64,000 nucleotides of DNA from Acidimicrobiaceae bacterium. Lineage in GTDB: Bacteria; Actinomycetota; Acidimicrobiia; Acidimicrobiales; RAAP-2. Below the pieces are notes generated by a model. The model searched no databases. It was given only the letters and a program-made list of their open reading frames with translations, and was not told the origin of the DNA. The translations under genes were made by a program, and so were the position numbers. Shown here piece after piece: positions 42,765-51,334 of this stretch; position 1 is the first letter of the stretch, and every line of letters begins with the position of its first letter. Where the stretch lies: the NCBI GenBank assembly GCA_003141095.1, contig PLKM01000015.1, positions 1 to 64,000 on the forward strand, in the 5' to 3' direction.

Positions 42765-43091
42765 ATGGCCCTCATGGACAAGATGAAGGCGCAGGCGGCC
42801 CAGCTCGCCCAGAAAGCGCAGGAAGCCGGCAAGGCCGGACAGTCGAAGTTGGAGGACGTTCAGGCGCGTCGTCGAGCTGACGGCCTGCTTCGTGAGTTAG
42901 GGGCCGCCGTCTTCGCGCAGCGTTCGGGCACCGCCGCTGACGACACCGCCGCCGAGATTGAGCGACTGGTGGCCGAGTTGTCCACGTACGAAACCGAGCA
43001 CGGACCGCTCGCAGCCAGCGACACGGACGAGCCAACTACGGAAGCTCCGAAGGACGCTGAAACTCCTCCCGAAGGTGGATTCACTCTCTAA
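42765..43091 (+). CDS. Small helical protein, unknown function
   Basis: A 108-aa protein with an amphipathic, alanine-rich N-terminal helix (MALMDKMKAQAAQLAQKAQE), then a second helix around VQARRRADGLLRELGAAVFAQ, and an acidic, disordered C-terminal tail ending PEGGFTL. The pattern resembles conserved actinobacterial helical proteins of unknown role. The gene follows the AIM24-family gene at 18 bases with a good Shine-Dalgarno (GAAGGA), and the two are likely co-translated. Membrane-surface association is possible from the amphipathic helix, but that is inference. Confidence 0.6.
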   Translation: MALMDKMKAQAAQLAQKAQEAGKAGQSKLEDVQARRRADGLLRELGAAVFAQRSGTAADDTAAEIERLVAELSTYETEHGPLAASDTDEPTTEAPKDAETPPEGGFTL

Positions 43092-43111
43092 CAAACGCGC
43101 ACGCAGCGATG

Positions 43112-43117
43112 TAAATT
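43112..43117 (+). promoter_or_regulatory. -10 element of a leaderless promoter (DinB-like gene)
   Basis: TAAATT ends exactly 6 bases before the ATG at 43124, and no Shine-Dalgarno is present. The spacing matches that at 19605, 27264 and 59645, which suggests transcription starts at the start codon. Confidence 0.4.
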
Positions 43118-43123
43118 GGCGCT

Positions 43124-43654
43124 ATGGCGACAGATGACTCTTGCGAAACGTGCGGCTTTCAGTGGGACGCCGTCTCGGCGCCGGAGATCCCTCGGCGTAT
43201 CAAGACCGCAACTGACTCGTTCGTCGACGTTCTTTTGAAGGCTGGACCGAGTGCGGACAAACGCTCGGCGCCGGAACGTTGGTCAATCCTCGAATACGGG
43301 TCCCACGTGCGTGACGTACTTATCTCAATACGCGAGCGAATCATCACCGCCTCAATACTCGATGAGCCCACCGGTGCGGCGATTCATCGAGACGAGCGGG
43401 TGGCGCTGGGCTTCTACCGACTCGACGCACCCGCTGAAGTGGCCGGTGAACTCTCGGCGATTTCGAATCTCTTTGTCCGAACCTTTGCATCACTCCCGAC
43501 CGGATTCGAGTCGCGTGAGTTTTACTTCAGCCCGGTAACCCCAGCCAAGGTAACCATTCTCTGGGCTGGAGCACAGGCACTTCACGAGTGCGAGCACCAC
43601 CTCGCCGACGTCGAAGAGAATTTCGAGCGGCTCTCGCCTGGTCGAGGGCGCTGA
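43124..43654 (+). CDS. DinB-like (four-helix, DUF664-type) protein
   Basis: A 176-aa protein of the DinB/YfiT metal-binding four-helix superfamily. SILEYGSHVRDVL provides the first metal-site histidine and HECEHHLADVEENF the usual C-terminal pair. The N-terminus carries CETCGFQW, a CxxC pair not needed for the fold. Related enzymes include thiol-dependent S-transferases using bacillithiol or mycothiol, so a thiol-transferase role is possible here. The start has no Shine-Dalgarno. It lies 32 bases after the small helical protein but probably has its own promoter. Confidence 0.7.
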   Translation: MATDDSCETCGFQWDAVSAPEIPRRIKTATDSFVDVLLKAGPSADKRSAPERWSILEYGSHVRDVLISIRERIITASILDEPTGAAIHRDERVALGFYRLDAPAEVAGELSAISNLFVRTFASLPTGFESREFYFSPVTPAKVTILWAGAQALHECEHHLADVEENFERLSPGRGR

Positions 43655-43739
43655 GCGCCGTCGTGACAACTGAGCTCGGCGAGTCCTACCAGGTGTTCTC
43701 ATTGTGATGCGGTCAACGCGAGAGCCCGGAGAGGATTGG

Positions 43740-44051
43740 TCAGACGTCAGGGTCGCCGAAGAGGTGAACGTACGAGGCTTCACCCACTGAAATGTCGTAC
43801 CACGAGTAGAACACCTCGCGACCTCTTCGTTGAACTGCCAGGTGCTCTGGATGCTCCGCCCACGTGCGATGACTCTCCTTGTCGGCGAATCGAACGATCG
43901 TGACTCGTTCGCCGTCGACGGCGACGTAGGACTTCTGATCAATGAATCCTTCGATCGAGGCGGCGATTCGGCTCATCTCGGCGTCGGCGAGCTGAAACTC
44001 GCTCTCCACGCCCTCACGAAGACGACTGCGAAAAACCGTGACGATTGTCAT
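43740..44051 (-). CDS. Antibiotic-biosynthesis-monooxygenase (ABM) domain protein
   Basis: A 103-aa ferredoxin-like-fold protein. MTIVTVFRSRLREG and the motif GFIDQKSYVAVDGERVTIVRFADKESHRTWAEHPEH match the ABM/YgiN family. The frame is open to 44099, but ATG 44051 begins the first beta strand. Members act as small monooxygenases or heme-degrading enzymes, and many have no known substrate. The end of the protein, YDISVGEASYVHLFGDP, is typical of a short single-domain form. The nearest neighbour, the amidase gene 75 bases upstream on the same strand, may be co-transcribed. Confidence 0.72.
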   Translation of the reverse strand: MTIVTVFRSRLREGVESEFQLADAEMSRIAASIEGFIDQKSYVAVDGERVTIVRFADKESHRTWAEHPEHLAVQRRGREVFYSWYDISVGEASYVHLFGDPDV

Positions 44052-44126
44052 GCACCAAAGGTATCGAAGCCACCCGGCGTTCGCGAACCCGCCACGCATC
44101 GCTCACCACGATGAGGCGGGGGCCGG

Positions 44127-45593
44127 TTACCCTCTGGATGGCTGCTTCCATAAGGGTGCGGGCAGCGGGCTGCGGCGCTCGAGAATTGCCTCGATCCGAC
44201 GGGCGGCTTCGATCATTGTCCATTCGCTGTGAGCACGACCAATGATCGCCAAACCGATTGGCAGCCCCTGAATCAGGCCGATGGGAAGGCACATAATTGG
44301 CCAACCCGCGATGGCGGACGCCGTCGTCGCGCAGCTGGCCGGTCCGGGGTGCACGCCCACGATGAGGTCACTCTTCCAACTCGGGCCGTACGCGGGGGCA
44401 ATGACGACATCGACCCCTTCAAGCCCCGGCATGAGACACGTGTCAATGGCCCACGTCAGACTCCTCTCGCGAGCGTCCGCGTAGACCGGCCCGCCGCGAC
44501 CACCGGTGTGGATGGCGGTGAGGAAGTATTCGTGTCCGAAGTAGACCTGCTCGCGCTCGCGATGCTCGTCTTCGTAGACAATGACATCCGCCAGTGAGCG
44601 GACTCCGTCGCCGGGACGGTCCTCCAGGTACGCGCCGAGATCATCGAGGAGCTCGGCGAACATGACGACTCCTTCGTCATTGCCCACTTGCTCGCTGGGT
44701 TGGGCCAGTTCGCGCCCGGGGATGTGAAGGCCGCCCTCGCGAAGCACGTCAACAACCTCATCGAAGAGTTGATCCGTTTGGGGGTGTCCAGTGCGCCAGT
44801 TCGACGCGACAACGAATGTTGGTGTCGCGATCTCGTGGGGTGGGGCACTTTGGGCGAGCACGCCGTACAGCAGGGCGACATCGTTCACGCATCGCCCCAT
44901 TGGCCCGGGGCTGTCCTGGCTCGCGCTGATGGGCACCACGTGCGTCGTCGGCACGTTGCCCACGGTTGGTTTGAGTCCAACCACGCCGTTGATGGAGGCG
45001 GGACAGATTATCGAACCGTCGGTTTCGGTGCCCACGGCCAGAGGCGCCAGACCGGCGGCGAGCGCGGCCCCGGATCCCGACGACGATCCGCCCGCGGAAC
45101 GGTCGAGAGCCCAAGGATTGGAGACAAGGCCCGCGCTCGAGGAGTAGCCACTGGTCGAGCGCGGGGAGCGAATATTCGCCCACTGGCTGAGATTCGTGCT
45201 GGCGAGAATGATCGCTCCCGCGTCTCGAAGTCGCGTCACCAAGGAAGCGTCGCGGCTCGGTCGGCCCAGAAGCGCCGTCGAACCGGCGAGGCCCGGAAGG
45301 CCCAATGCTTCGATGTTGTCCTTGATCAAAACTGGGATACCGTGTAACGCTCCGCGAGAAATTCCCGCCCCTCGCTCGTCGTCGCGCTCCATAGCGACCA
45401 CGCGGGCATCGGGGCTAATCGCGGCGATCGAATTCAGCGCGACGTCGGTTCCCGCGACGTCGATTGCGCCAATGCGCGCAAGGAACATATCGACGAGTTG
45501 GAGCGACGTGACGTCGCCCGCCTCCAAGCGTTGGGCAATCTCCTCAACGGAGAGAAACGCGAGTGGGGCGCTCGACGGATGCGGATCGTTCAT
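44127..45593 (-). CDS. Amidase-signature-family amidase
   Basis: A 488-aa serine amidase. The catalytic set is complete: Lys91 in PVLIKDNIE, the cis-serine in GGSSSGSGAAL (residues 168-175) and nucleophile Ser194 in GTETDGSIICPAS. The TETDGSI form rather than TDTGGSI places it with peptide-amidase/6-aminohexanoate-type or generic amidases, not with GatA. No GatB or GatC partner is nearby. No signal peptide is present, so the protein is cytoplasmic. The substrate is unknown: linear amides, aryl amides and cyclic dimers are all handled by the family. Confidence 0.85.
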   Translation of the reverse strand: MNDPHPSSAPLAFLSVEEIAQRLEAGDVTSLQLVDMFLARIGAIDVAGTDVALNSIAAISPDARVVAMERDDERGAGISRGALHGIPVLIKDNIEALGLPGLAGSTALLGRPSRDASLVTRLRDAGAIILASTNLSQWANIRSPRSTSGYSSSAGLVSNPWALDRSAGGSSSGSGAALAAGLAPLAVGTETDGSIICPASINGVVGLKPTVGNVPTTHVVPISASQDSPGPMGRCVNDVALLYGVLAQSAPPHEIATPTFVVASNWRTGHPQTDQLFDEVVDVLREGGLHIPGRELAQPSEQVGNDEGVVMFAELLDDLGAYLEDRPGDGVRSLADVIVYEDEHREREQVYFGHEYFLTAIHTGGRGGPVYADARERSLTWAIDTCLMPGLEGVDVVIAPAYGPSWKSDLIVGVHPGPASCATTASAIAGWPIMCLPIGLIQGLPIGLAIIGRAHSEWTMIEAARRIEAILERRSPLPAPLWKQPSRG

Positions 45594-45752
45594 GACCCAA
45601 CATTAGGAGCGCACGCGCACGAACCCAGGCCGAGTCCGTCGGGGAGACGGTGTCGTCCGGCGGACCTCACCTGAGAGTTACGTCACAATCACGTTTTCGA
45701 AAGCTCCCATTGTTACGATGGGTGCTCGGGATTTGCTTCACCCCCCGGTGGC

Positions 45753-45758
45753 TATACT
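45753..45758 (+). promoter_or_regulatory. -10 element upstream of the Dat-Ddc pair
   Basis: TATACT stands out in the 232-base gap ahead of the aminotransferase gene. The best -35-like hexamer, TTGCTT (45733-45738), is only 14 bases away, which is short. The 5' leader would be about 60 bases, and the gene has a proper GAGGAA Shine-Dalgarno. Confidence 0.4.
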
Positions 45759-45825
45759 TCAACCCTCATTAATTCCGAGCAACTCTGCCTGCAGCGAACG
45801 CTCCCCCAACTGAGAGGAATCCGCG

Positions 45826-47070
45826 ATGAACCCATTCGAGGACATTGAATCAAACGTCCGCTACTACTGCCGTCGTTGGCCAGCAGTCTTCTCCACGGCC
45901 CACGGCTCAACGATCGTTGACGAGAATGGCACGGAGTATTTGGACTTTTTCGCGGGCGCCGGGGCCCTTTCCTACGGCCACAACAACCCCATCCTCGTGG
46001 ACGTCGCGATAGAACACCTTCGAGCGGGCAAGCTGCTGCATAGTCTTGACACCTTCACTGTCGAGAAACGCCGTTTCCTCGAAGCCATGCAGCGTTACGT
46101 CCTCGAACCTCGCCGGTTGGATATGGTCATCCAGACGGTCGGACCAACCGGCGCGACCGCGGTTGAAGCTGCCCTGCAACTCGCGCAACGCATCACGGGC
46201 CACCGGGCCGTTGTCGGCTTCGCCGGTGGTTACCACGGCATGACCTACCGCGCGGCATCGATCTCGGCTTCGATGGGCGGGCGACAGACCAGCGCGCACC
46301 TGAAGGACTTCGTGGAGCTGCCCTTCGTTGCCCACGTCACCGAATCGGACCTTGAACTTCTCGATCAAACCCTCCGTTCAACCGTCGACGGTCAGCGGAT
46401 CGGCGCGGTCATCATCGAGCCAACCCAGGGCGAGGGCGGCGCTCGCCCCTTCGACCCGGCGTACCTGCGGGCTATACGCGAACGCTGCAGTGAGCTCGAC
46501 ATCATCGTCATTGCCGATGAAGTCCAAGCCGGCGTGGGACGAACCGGCCCGTTCTTCTCCTTCGAAGGCTCCGCCCTCGACCCCGACATCGTGTGCGTTT
46601 CGAAGTCCATCAGTGGCCTCGGACTGCCCATGGCGCTCAACCTCGTGCGCCGCAGCCTCGACACGTGGAATCCCGGCGAATTTTCGGGTACGTTCCGAGG
46701 CAACAACTTGGCGTTCGCCACCTCGGCCACCATGCTCGAAACCTACTGGGCCGACTCGAATCTCGAAAAGGGCACCGAGCAGCGCGGGCTCACCGTGCGA
46801 GCCGCCCTCGAAGAGATGTCGAGTCAATTCGGCCAGGGCCGATTCGTGGTTCGCGGAAATGGGCTCTTGTGCGGCCTTGACGTGGGTGACACCCAACTCG
46901 CCGCGGACATCGCCCAGGGCGCCTTCGACCGCAAGCTCATCGTCGAAACCTGCGGCGCCGGCGACACCACGGTGAAATTGCTGCCCGCGATCGTCATTGA
47001 CGAGGACCAGCTCGCCGAAGGACTCACGAGACTAGGTGACGCCGTCGCGCAGACCCGCTCGCCACGTTGA
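45826..47070 (+). CDS. dat: Diaminobutyrate-2-oxoglutarate transaminase (Dat/EctB-like)
   Basis: A 414-aa class III aminotransferase. The N-terminus FEDIESNVRYYCRRWPAVF and EYLDFFAGAGALSYGHNNP match the EctB/Dat group, which turns aspartate semialdehyde and glutamate into L-2,4-diaminobutyrate. PLP-binding features are GYHGMTYRA, the Asp in IVIADEVQAGVGRTG and Lys260 in CVSKSISGLGLPMA. No ectA or ectC follows; instead a decarboxylase overlaps its stop. The product should therefore be diaminobutyrate for decarboxylation rather than ectoine. Start ATG with GAGAGGAA about 7 bases upstream. Cytoplasmic. Confidence 0.85.
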   Translation: MNPFEDIESNVRYYCRRWPAVFSTAHGSTIVDENGTEYLDFFAGAGALSYGHNNPILVDVAIEHLRAGKLLHSLDTFTVEKRRFLEAMQRYVLEPRRLDMVIQTVGPTGATAVEAALQLAQRITGHRAVVGFAGGYHGMTYRAASISASMGGRQTSAHLKDFVELPFVAHVTESDLELLDQTLRSTVDGQRIGAVIIEPTQGEGGARPFDPAYLRAIRERCSELDIIVIADEVQAGVGRTGPFFSFEGSALDPDIVCVSKSISGLGLPMALNLVRRSLDTWNPGEFSGTFRGNNLAFATSATMLETYWADSNLEKGTEQRGLTVRAALEEMSSQFGQGRFVVRGNGLLCGLDVGDTQLAADIAQGAFDRKLIVETCGAGDTTVKLLPAIVIDEDQLAEGLTRLGDAVAQTRSPR

Positions 47071-48524
47071 GCGATACCCCACGCTGGCGCGATCTCATCG
47101 TCACGCTCGACGATCACGGCCTCAACGTCCTCGCGGATGCCGCGTCAGTCGCGGTGGCAAGCCTGCAGCGCCCGACCTCGGGGCCCAGATCGAACTTGAC
47201 GCCGCGAGCCCTTCACGAGCTCATCACATCACTTGAGATCTGCCCGGACGACGGCGTCGATCTCGACACGGTCCTCGCGGATCTGGGATCCATGGTCTGG
47301 GCACACGGTGTGGTGCCGAGCGATCCAGCCTGCGTCGCGCATCTGCATCCGCCGACCCTCGTGCCGGCGGTCGTCACGGAGTTGGCGATCGCCGCGACGA
47401 ACCAGTCAATGGACTCGTGGGACCAGGCTCCCGCCGCGACCGAAGTTGAGCTGCACCTGATGAGTTGGCTCGTGCGGCTGCTCGCCATGCCCGAGACCGG
47501 TTCGGGCGTCATGACGTCGGGAGGAACCGCCTCGAACGTTCTCGCCCTCACCCTCGCACGCTCGTGGGCGGCAGCCAAGATCGACGTTGATGTCTTGAAA
47601 TCTGGTTTGCCCCCCGCCGCGAGAAACTGGCGCATCCTCTGTTCCGACCAGGCCCACTTCTCCATTCAGCGCGCGAGCGCCGAGCTCGGCCTCGGCCGTG
47701 ATGCCGTCATCGCGGTTGCGACAACGTCGACGGGTTCGATGGACGTCACGGCGCTCGATGACGTCCTTGAACGAATGACTCGCGACGGGCTCCAACCCAT
47801 CGCCGTCGTCGGCACCGCCGGCACGACCGACCTCGGTGCCATCGATCCCTTGGCCGCGATCGCCGAGCGCGCTCGACGCTACGACGCCTGGTTCCACGTT
47901 GACGCGGCGGTGGCGGGTGCCCTCCTGCTCTCCAACCGGCTGCGACCGGAACTGTCTGGGATCGAGCTCGCGGATTCGGCCACCATTGACTTCCACAAAC
48001 TTTGGTTCCAGCCCTTCAACGCCAGCGCCCTCGTCGTGCGCGACGTTCAACGATTCGATCTGCTTCGCGTGAAATCGAACTACCTCGACCGCGGCGACGA
48101 ACTCGAGGGCATGGTGAACCTGGTCGGACGATCGCTCGACACGTCACGTCGCTTCGATGCCGCGAAGGTGACCGCGTCACTTCGAACCCTGGGTCGTCAC
48201 GCGCTCGCAGAGATGCTCGAACAGTTGGTCGATCTTTCGCAGTACGCGGGCTCGGTGATCCGGGCCCACCCGCAACTCGAGCTCCTGGCACCGCCGGCGT
48301 CGGTGATGTGCGTCTTTGACGCCATCGGCGCCGACGCGGACGACCTTCGCTCCGTCCAACAGCGCCTGCTCGCCCGAGGCGAGATGGTGCTCGGTCGCAC
48401 GGAGATCAAGGGGCGTGCGGCTCTGAAGCTCACCTTCATGAATCCTCTGTCGACGAGTGACGACGTCGATCACCTCGTCGACATGGTGGTGAGGGAGCTC
48501 GACGCCGTCGTTGGCTCAAATTGA
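47067..48524 (+). CDS. ddc: L-2,4-diaminobutyrate decarboxylase (Ddc-like)
   Basis: A 485-aa group II PLP decarboxylase. MTSGGTASNVLALTLAR is the cofactor-phosphate loop, HVDAAVAG carries the PLP-ring aspartate and DFHKLWFQPFNASAL holds the Schiff-base Lys311. The family includes glutamate, aromatic and diaminobutyrate decarboxylases; the overlap with a Dat gene is what points to diaminobutyrate and a 1,3-diaminopropane product. The start is TTG 47067 overlapping the Dat stop (TTGA), so the two are strictly coupled. A siderophore-type role is possible in principle, but no siderophore genes are adjacent. Confidence 0.8.
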   Translation: MSDTPRWRDLIVTLDDHGLNVLADAASVAVASLQRPTSGPRSNLTPRALHELITSLEICPDDGVDLDTVLADLGSMVWAHGVVPSDPACVAHLHPPTLVPAVVTELAIAATNQSMDSWDQAPAATEVELHLMSWLVRLLAMPETGSGVMTSGGTASNVLALTLARSWAAAKIDVDVLKSGLPPAARNWRILCSDQAHFSIQRASAELGLGRDAVIAVATTSTGSMDVTALDDVLERMTRDGLQPIAVVGTAGTTDLGAIDPLAAIAERARRYDAWFHVDAAVAGALLLSNRLRPELSGIELADSATIDFHKLWFQPFNASALVVRDVQRFDLLRVKSNYLDRGDELEGMVNLVGRSLDTSRRFDAAKVTASLRTLGRHALAEMLEQLVDLSQYAGSVIRAHPQLELLAPPASVMCVFDAIGADADDLRSVQQRLLARGEMVLGRTEIKGRAALKLTFMNPLSTSDDVDHLVDMVVRELDAVVGSN

Positions 48525-48598
48525 GTCCCGCTCCGCGGGTGCCGTGCGTTCTCTGGGGACCAGAAAACACGGCAGCGCAGCTTGAGCGAGCAACGTCG

Positions 48599-49504
48599 CT
48601 AGTGATCCCCGAATAATCTTCGAACAAATCTGATGATGGTCATCGGCAGGAAGCGCTTCACCGTGAGCAGCTGATGGCGTAGGCGCGCCAGATCTTGCAG
48701 GTCTTCCGCGTACTTCTCTTGCAGGGCCTCGTACTCCGCACGAAGGGCCTCGTGGTGCTCGACTTCGTCGAGGAGCCTGTCGGTCAGCCCAATCACCTCA
48801 TCGGAGAGATTCTCGAGCGACGTCGTTGCGTCGTCTCGAACTGCCTTGATGACGAACTGATACGTCTCCGCTTCTCGATCCTTCAGGATCGCTGCCAAGA
48901 CCTGGTCGTCCACGTCGGCTTTCTGGACACCGATTTCAGTTGTAAACGCGGGCATGATGACTCTGGCAAGCTCGGTGGTCACCAATCCCGCTTCCTTGAC
49001 CATTTCGAGCAGGCTCTCTTTCGTGAAGAAGTGAGCATGCGTTTTGTCGAGCAGGCCGCTATCGCGATAGGGGAATGAGCCCTTCATCAGCGCAATCTTC
49101 ACGTCGGCGTGCGCGATGTTCGGTACCGAGATCACCACCGTCCCCGAAGGGTGAAGGTGCTTGACCGACTCACGAAGTGTTTTCAGCGGATCACGCAGAT
49201 GCTCCAGCACGTCGCCAAAGAGGATCGCGTCAAAGAGCTCCCCCTCTAGCTCCTCCCACAAGATGTCGTCGTCAAGGTTTCCAACTACCACTCGCTCGAC
49301 CCACTGCTCCGCCGAACGAGCAACGGCGGGGTCAATTTCAATGCCGACCACGCGACACCCTTGGACGTTCAACTGCTCGCTGACGTGACCCGACGCGCAT
49401 CCCGCCTCCAGCACTCGCTTGTTGAAGCCAACCATGCGAAGCATCCACGAATGCGAGTCATTCTCAGCTCTCGGATCAATGGCCGAGTGATAATGGGAAA
49501 GCAT
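48599..49504 (-). CDS. SAM-dependent methyltransferase with C-terminal coiled coil
   Basis: A 301-aa protein. Residues 25-140 are a class I methyltransferase: the SAM loop VLEAGCASGHVSEQL, the acidic strand end VVGIEIDPAVA and the DAILFGDVLEHL motif. The middle part, FFTKESLLEMVKEAGL, is typical of methyltransferase type 11/23 enzymes. Residues about 225-285 are a heptad-rich helix (HHEALRAEYEALQEKYAEDL) likely to dimerise or scaffold partners, followed by a basic end, IIRFVRRLFGDH. Such tails occur on glycan- and lipid-modifying methyltransferases. The start codon is ATG. No neighbour suggests its substrate. Confidence 0.75.
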   Translation of the reverse strand: MLSHYHSAIDPRAENDSHSWMLRMVGFNKRVLEAGCASGHVSEQLNVQGCRVVGIEIDPAVARSAEQWVERVVVGNLDDDILWEELEGELFDAILFGDVLEHLRDPLKTLRESVKHLHPSGTVVISVPNIAHADVKIALMKGSFPYRDSGLLDKTHAHFFTKESLLEMVKEAGLVTTELARVIMPAFTTEIGVQKADVDDQVLAAILKDREAETYQFVIKAVRDDATTSLENLSDEVIGLTDRLLDEVEHHEALRAEYEALQEKYAEDLQDLARLRHQLLTVKRFLPMTIIRFVRRLFGDH

Positions 49505-49626
49505 GATGAAAATCTAGTTCCCTTCGTTGCAATCACGACAAGCAGCGGGTCTCGAGCTGCTGCTAGAGCCGTTTCCGACGATTCCCAAGGTCCCCTGCAA
49601 TGGTCGCCGGGGATAGGCTCATCGCA

Positions 49627-50460
49627 ATGAAGCCGCTGTTCGTCGTTGTTCTCATCTCGGCGGCAACCTGCGCCTACGCGTGGATTGCCTCGCTCATCAC
49701 GGGTGATACGTCGTGGGTCGACCGGATTTGGTCCATCGTTCCCGCGATCTATACGTGGGTGTTCGCCGCGTCCGCGGGCTTTGCTAATGCTCGCCTGGAC
49801 GTCATGGCCGGCGTCGTCACCGTGTGGGGCGCCCGGTTGACCTTCAACTTTGCTCGCAAGGGGGGCTACTCGGGCGTCGAGGACTATCGCTGGCCGGTGC
49901 TGCGCGCCTCAATGAGCACATGGCAATTTCAACTCTTCAACTTCTTCTTCATCGTGATCTACCAAAACATCATTCTCGTACTTATCGCGCTGCCCGCCTG
50001 GCGCGCGTACGAGAACCGCGCGACGCCGTTCGGCGCACTGGACCTGCTCCTCGCCGCCGCCTTCCTCGCGTGCACGGCATTGGAGACAGTCGCCGACCAA
50101 CAACAATGGAACTTCCAGACGTGGAAACGCAGCGAAGCAGCGACGGGGCGCACGCCGGATCCTCAGTTTGTCCAGACCGGCCTCTTTCGCGCCTCGCGCC
50201 ACCCCAACTACTTCTTCGAGCTTGCCCAGTGGTGGATCGTTTTCCTCATGGGCGCGGTCGCGGCAGGCTCGCTCCTCCAGTGGACTGTCGTCGGAGCTTT
50301 GCTGTTGAGCGTGCTCTTCGTTGGCTCGACTTCTTTCACCGAGAAGATCACGCTCTCGCGCTACCCCGAATACGCGAACTACCAGCGCCGAACCTCGGCG
50401 ATAGTGCCATGGTTTTCGAGGTCACGGACCGACGAAGTGGAGACCCTTCAGTTTGAGTGA
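49627..50460 (+). CDS. DUF1295-family membrane protein (steroid 5-alpha-reductase-like)
   Basis: A 277-aa membrane protein with about six to seven helices. The C-terminal third has the conserved GLFRASRHPNYFFELAQWW, the NADPH-site motif of DUF1295 proteins and of the steroid reductase/ICMT superfamily, followed by LSRYPEYANYQRRTSAIVPW. The frame is open to 49600, but ATG 49627 begins right after GGGGATAGG and starts the first helix. Members reduce double bonds in lipids or are of unknown substrate. It is monocistronic. Confidence 0.8.
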   Translation: MKPLFVVVLISAATCAYAWIASLITGDTSWVDRIWSIVPAIYTWVFAASAGFANARLDVMAGVVTVWGARLTFNFARKGGYSGVEDYRWPVLRASMSTWQFQLFNFFFIVIYQNIILVLIALPAWRAYENRATPFGALDLLLAAAFLACTALETVADQQQWNFQTWKRSEAATGRTPDPQFVQTGLFRASRHPNYFFELAQWWIVFLMGAVAAGSLLQWTVVGALLLSVLFVGSTSFTEKITLSRYPEYANYQRRTSAIVPWFSRSRTDEVETLQFE

Positions 50461-50537
50461 TCACCAGTGCCGGACATGAAGATGCAGTCCCGACGAGTGA
50501 GTCACGGCTTAGCCAATCCTCGCGACGCAAGATTCGA

Positions 50538-51209
50538 TCAGGCGTGACGAAGGTGACGCTGCCTCGAGCGGAGAGCTTCACTGACAATTTCCTCCGTCGG
50601 GCTTGGTCGAAGGGCGCTGGGCTCGGCTCGTTGCACCAGCAGACCATCCAGCACGATCGTGAGGTACCGGCGCCAGAGATCGGGAGCGAGTTGATTCGTG
50701 AGACACCCGAGGGAGCTGATCATCATCTCCATGATCGGGAAGTCCGCCTCGACAACGTCGAGTCGAAGGTAGCCGTCGCGTTGTGCGCGTTGAACCAACG
50801 CAGACAGGGCCGGAGCGATACGACACTTCGCCACGGCCAGTCGTTCGAGTCCGTAGGGAGCGCCAACCACGATGTCACGAAGCCCGCGATTCTCGCACTG
50901 GCGTTGGAGCGCCTCTTCCAAGAACCACACGAGACCCTCCCACGAGTTGTCGTGGTCGTTCGCGGTCAAGGCGAGCGAGGCAATTTCATCGACCGCATTT
51001 TCGAAGAGCGCCCCCACGAGAGCGTCCTTGTCGGAAAAGCGCCGATACACCGTCCCCACTCCGACGCCCGCCTTCACGGCGACCTCGTCGAGTGTGGCGT
51101 CCAGTCCTCGCTCGGCAAAGACCACCGCCGCCGCCTCGAGAATCCTCTCTCGATTTCGTACGGCGTCCACCCGTAACGGTCGGCATTCTGTCATGGGATC
51201 TTCGCTCAT
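50538..51209 (-). CDS. TetR-family regulator
   Basis: A 223-aa repressor. The N-terminal helix-turn-helix is NRERILEAAAVVFAERGLDATLDEVAVKAGVGVGTVYRRFSDK (its parts: helices at about 20-38 and 43-63). The ligand domain (70-200) is helical, with the pocket not recognisable. It is divergent from a 14-helix exporter over a 125-base spacer with repeated AAGTGGA boxes, so it most likely represses that pump and itself until a toxic ligand binds. Start ATG with GGAGGGAGGAG about 6 bases upstream. Confidence 0.85.
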   Translation of the reverse strand: MSEDPMTECRPLRVDAVRNRERILEAAAVVFAERGLDATLDEVAVKAGVGVGTVYRRFSDKDALVGALFENAVDEIASLALTANDHDNSWEGLVWFLEEALQRQCENRGLRDIVVGAPYGLERLAVAKCRIAPALSALVQRAQRDGYLRLDVVEADFPIMEMMISSLGCLTNQLAPDLWRRYLTIVLDGLLVQRAEPSALRPSPTEEIVSEALRSRQRHLRHA

Positions 51210-51248
51210 TCACTGCTCCTCCCTCCAATGGTACTGGGGTTTCCAGAT

Positions 51249-51309
51249 AAGTGGAACACATTCCTCCATATATCGCTATAGTTATTCGGTAAGTGGAGTA
51301 AGTAACTCC
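51249..51309. promoter_or_regulatory. Candidate TetR operators between divergent genes
   Basis: AAGTGGA occurs twice, at 51249-51255 and 51291-51297, exactly 42 bases apart (about four helical turns). Each leads into a small inverted repeat: GGAA-CACA-TTCC (51253-51264) and GGAGT-AAGTA-ACTCC (51295-51309). The second lies 26 bases before the exporter start. Two sites for one TetR regulator fit the arrangement; not tested. Confidence 0.45.
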
Positions 51310-51334
51310 GCATAATTCTCAAAGGAGACGAGCT

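Noticed and set aside
44127..45593. GatA subunit of the tRNA-dependent amidotransferase
   Set aside because: The nucleophile motif is TETDGSI rather than TDTGGSI, and no gatB or gatC is adjacent.
45826..48524. Ectoine biosynthesis locus
   Set aside because: The first gene is EctB-like, but ectA and ectC are missing and a decarboxylase follows instead.
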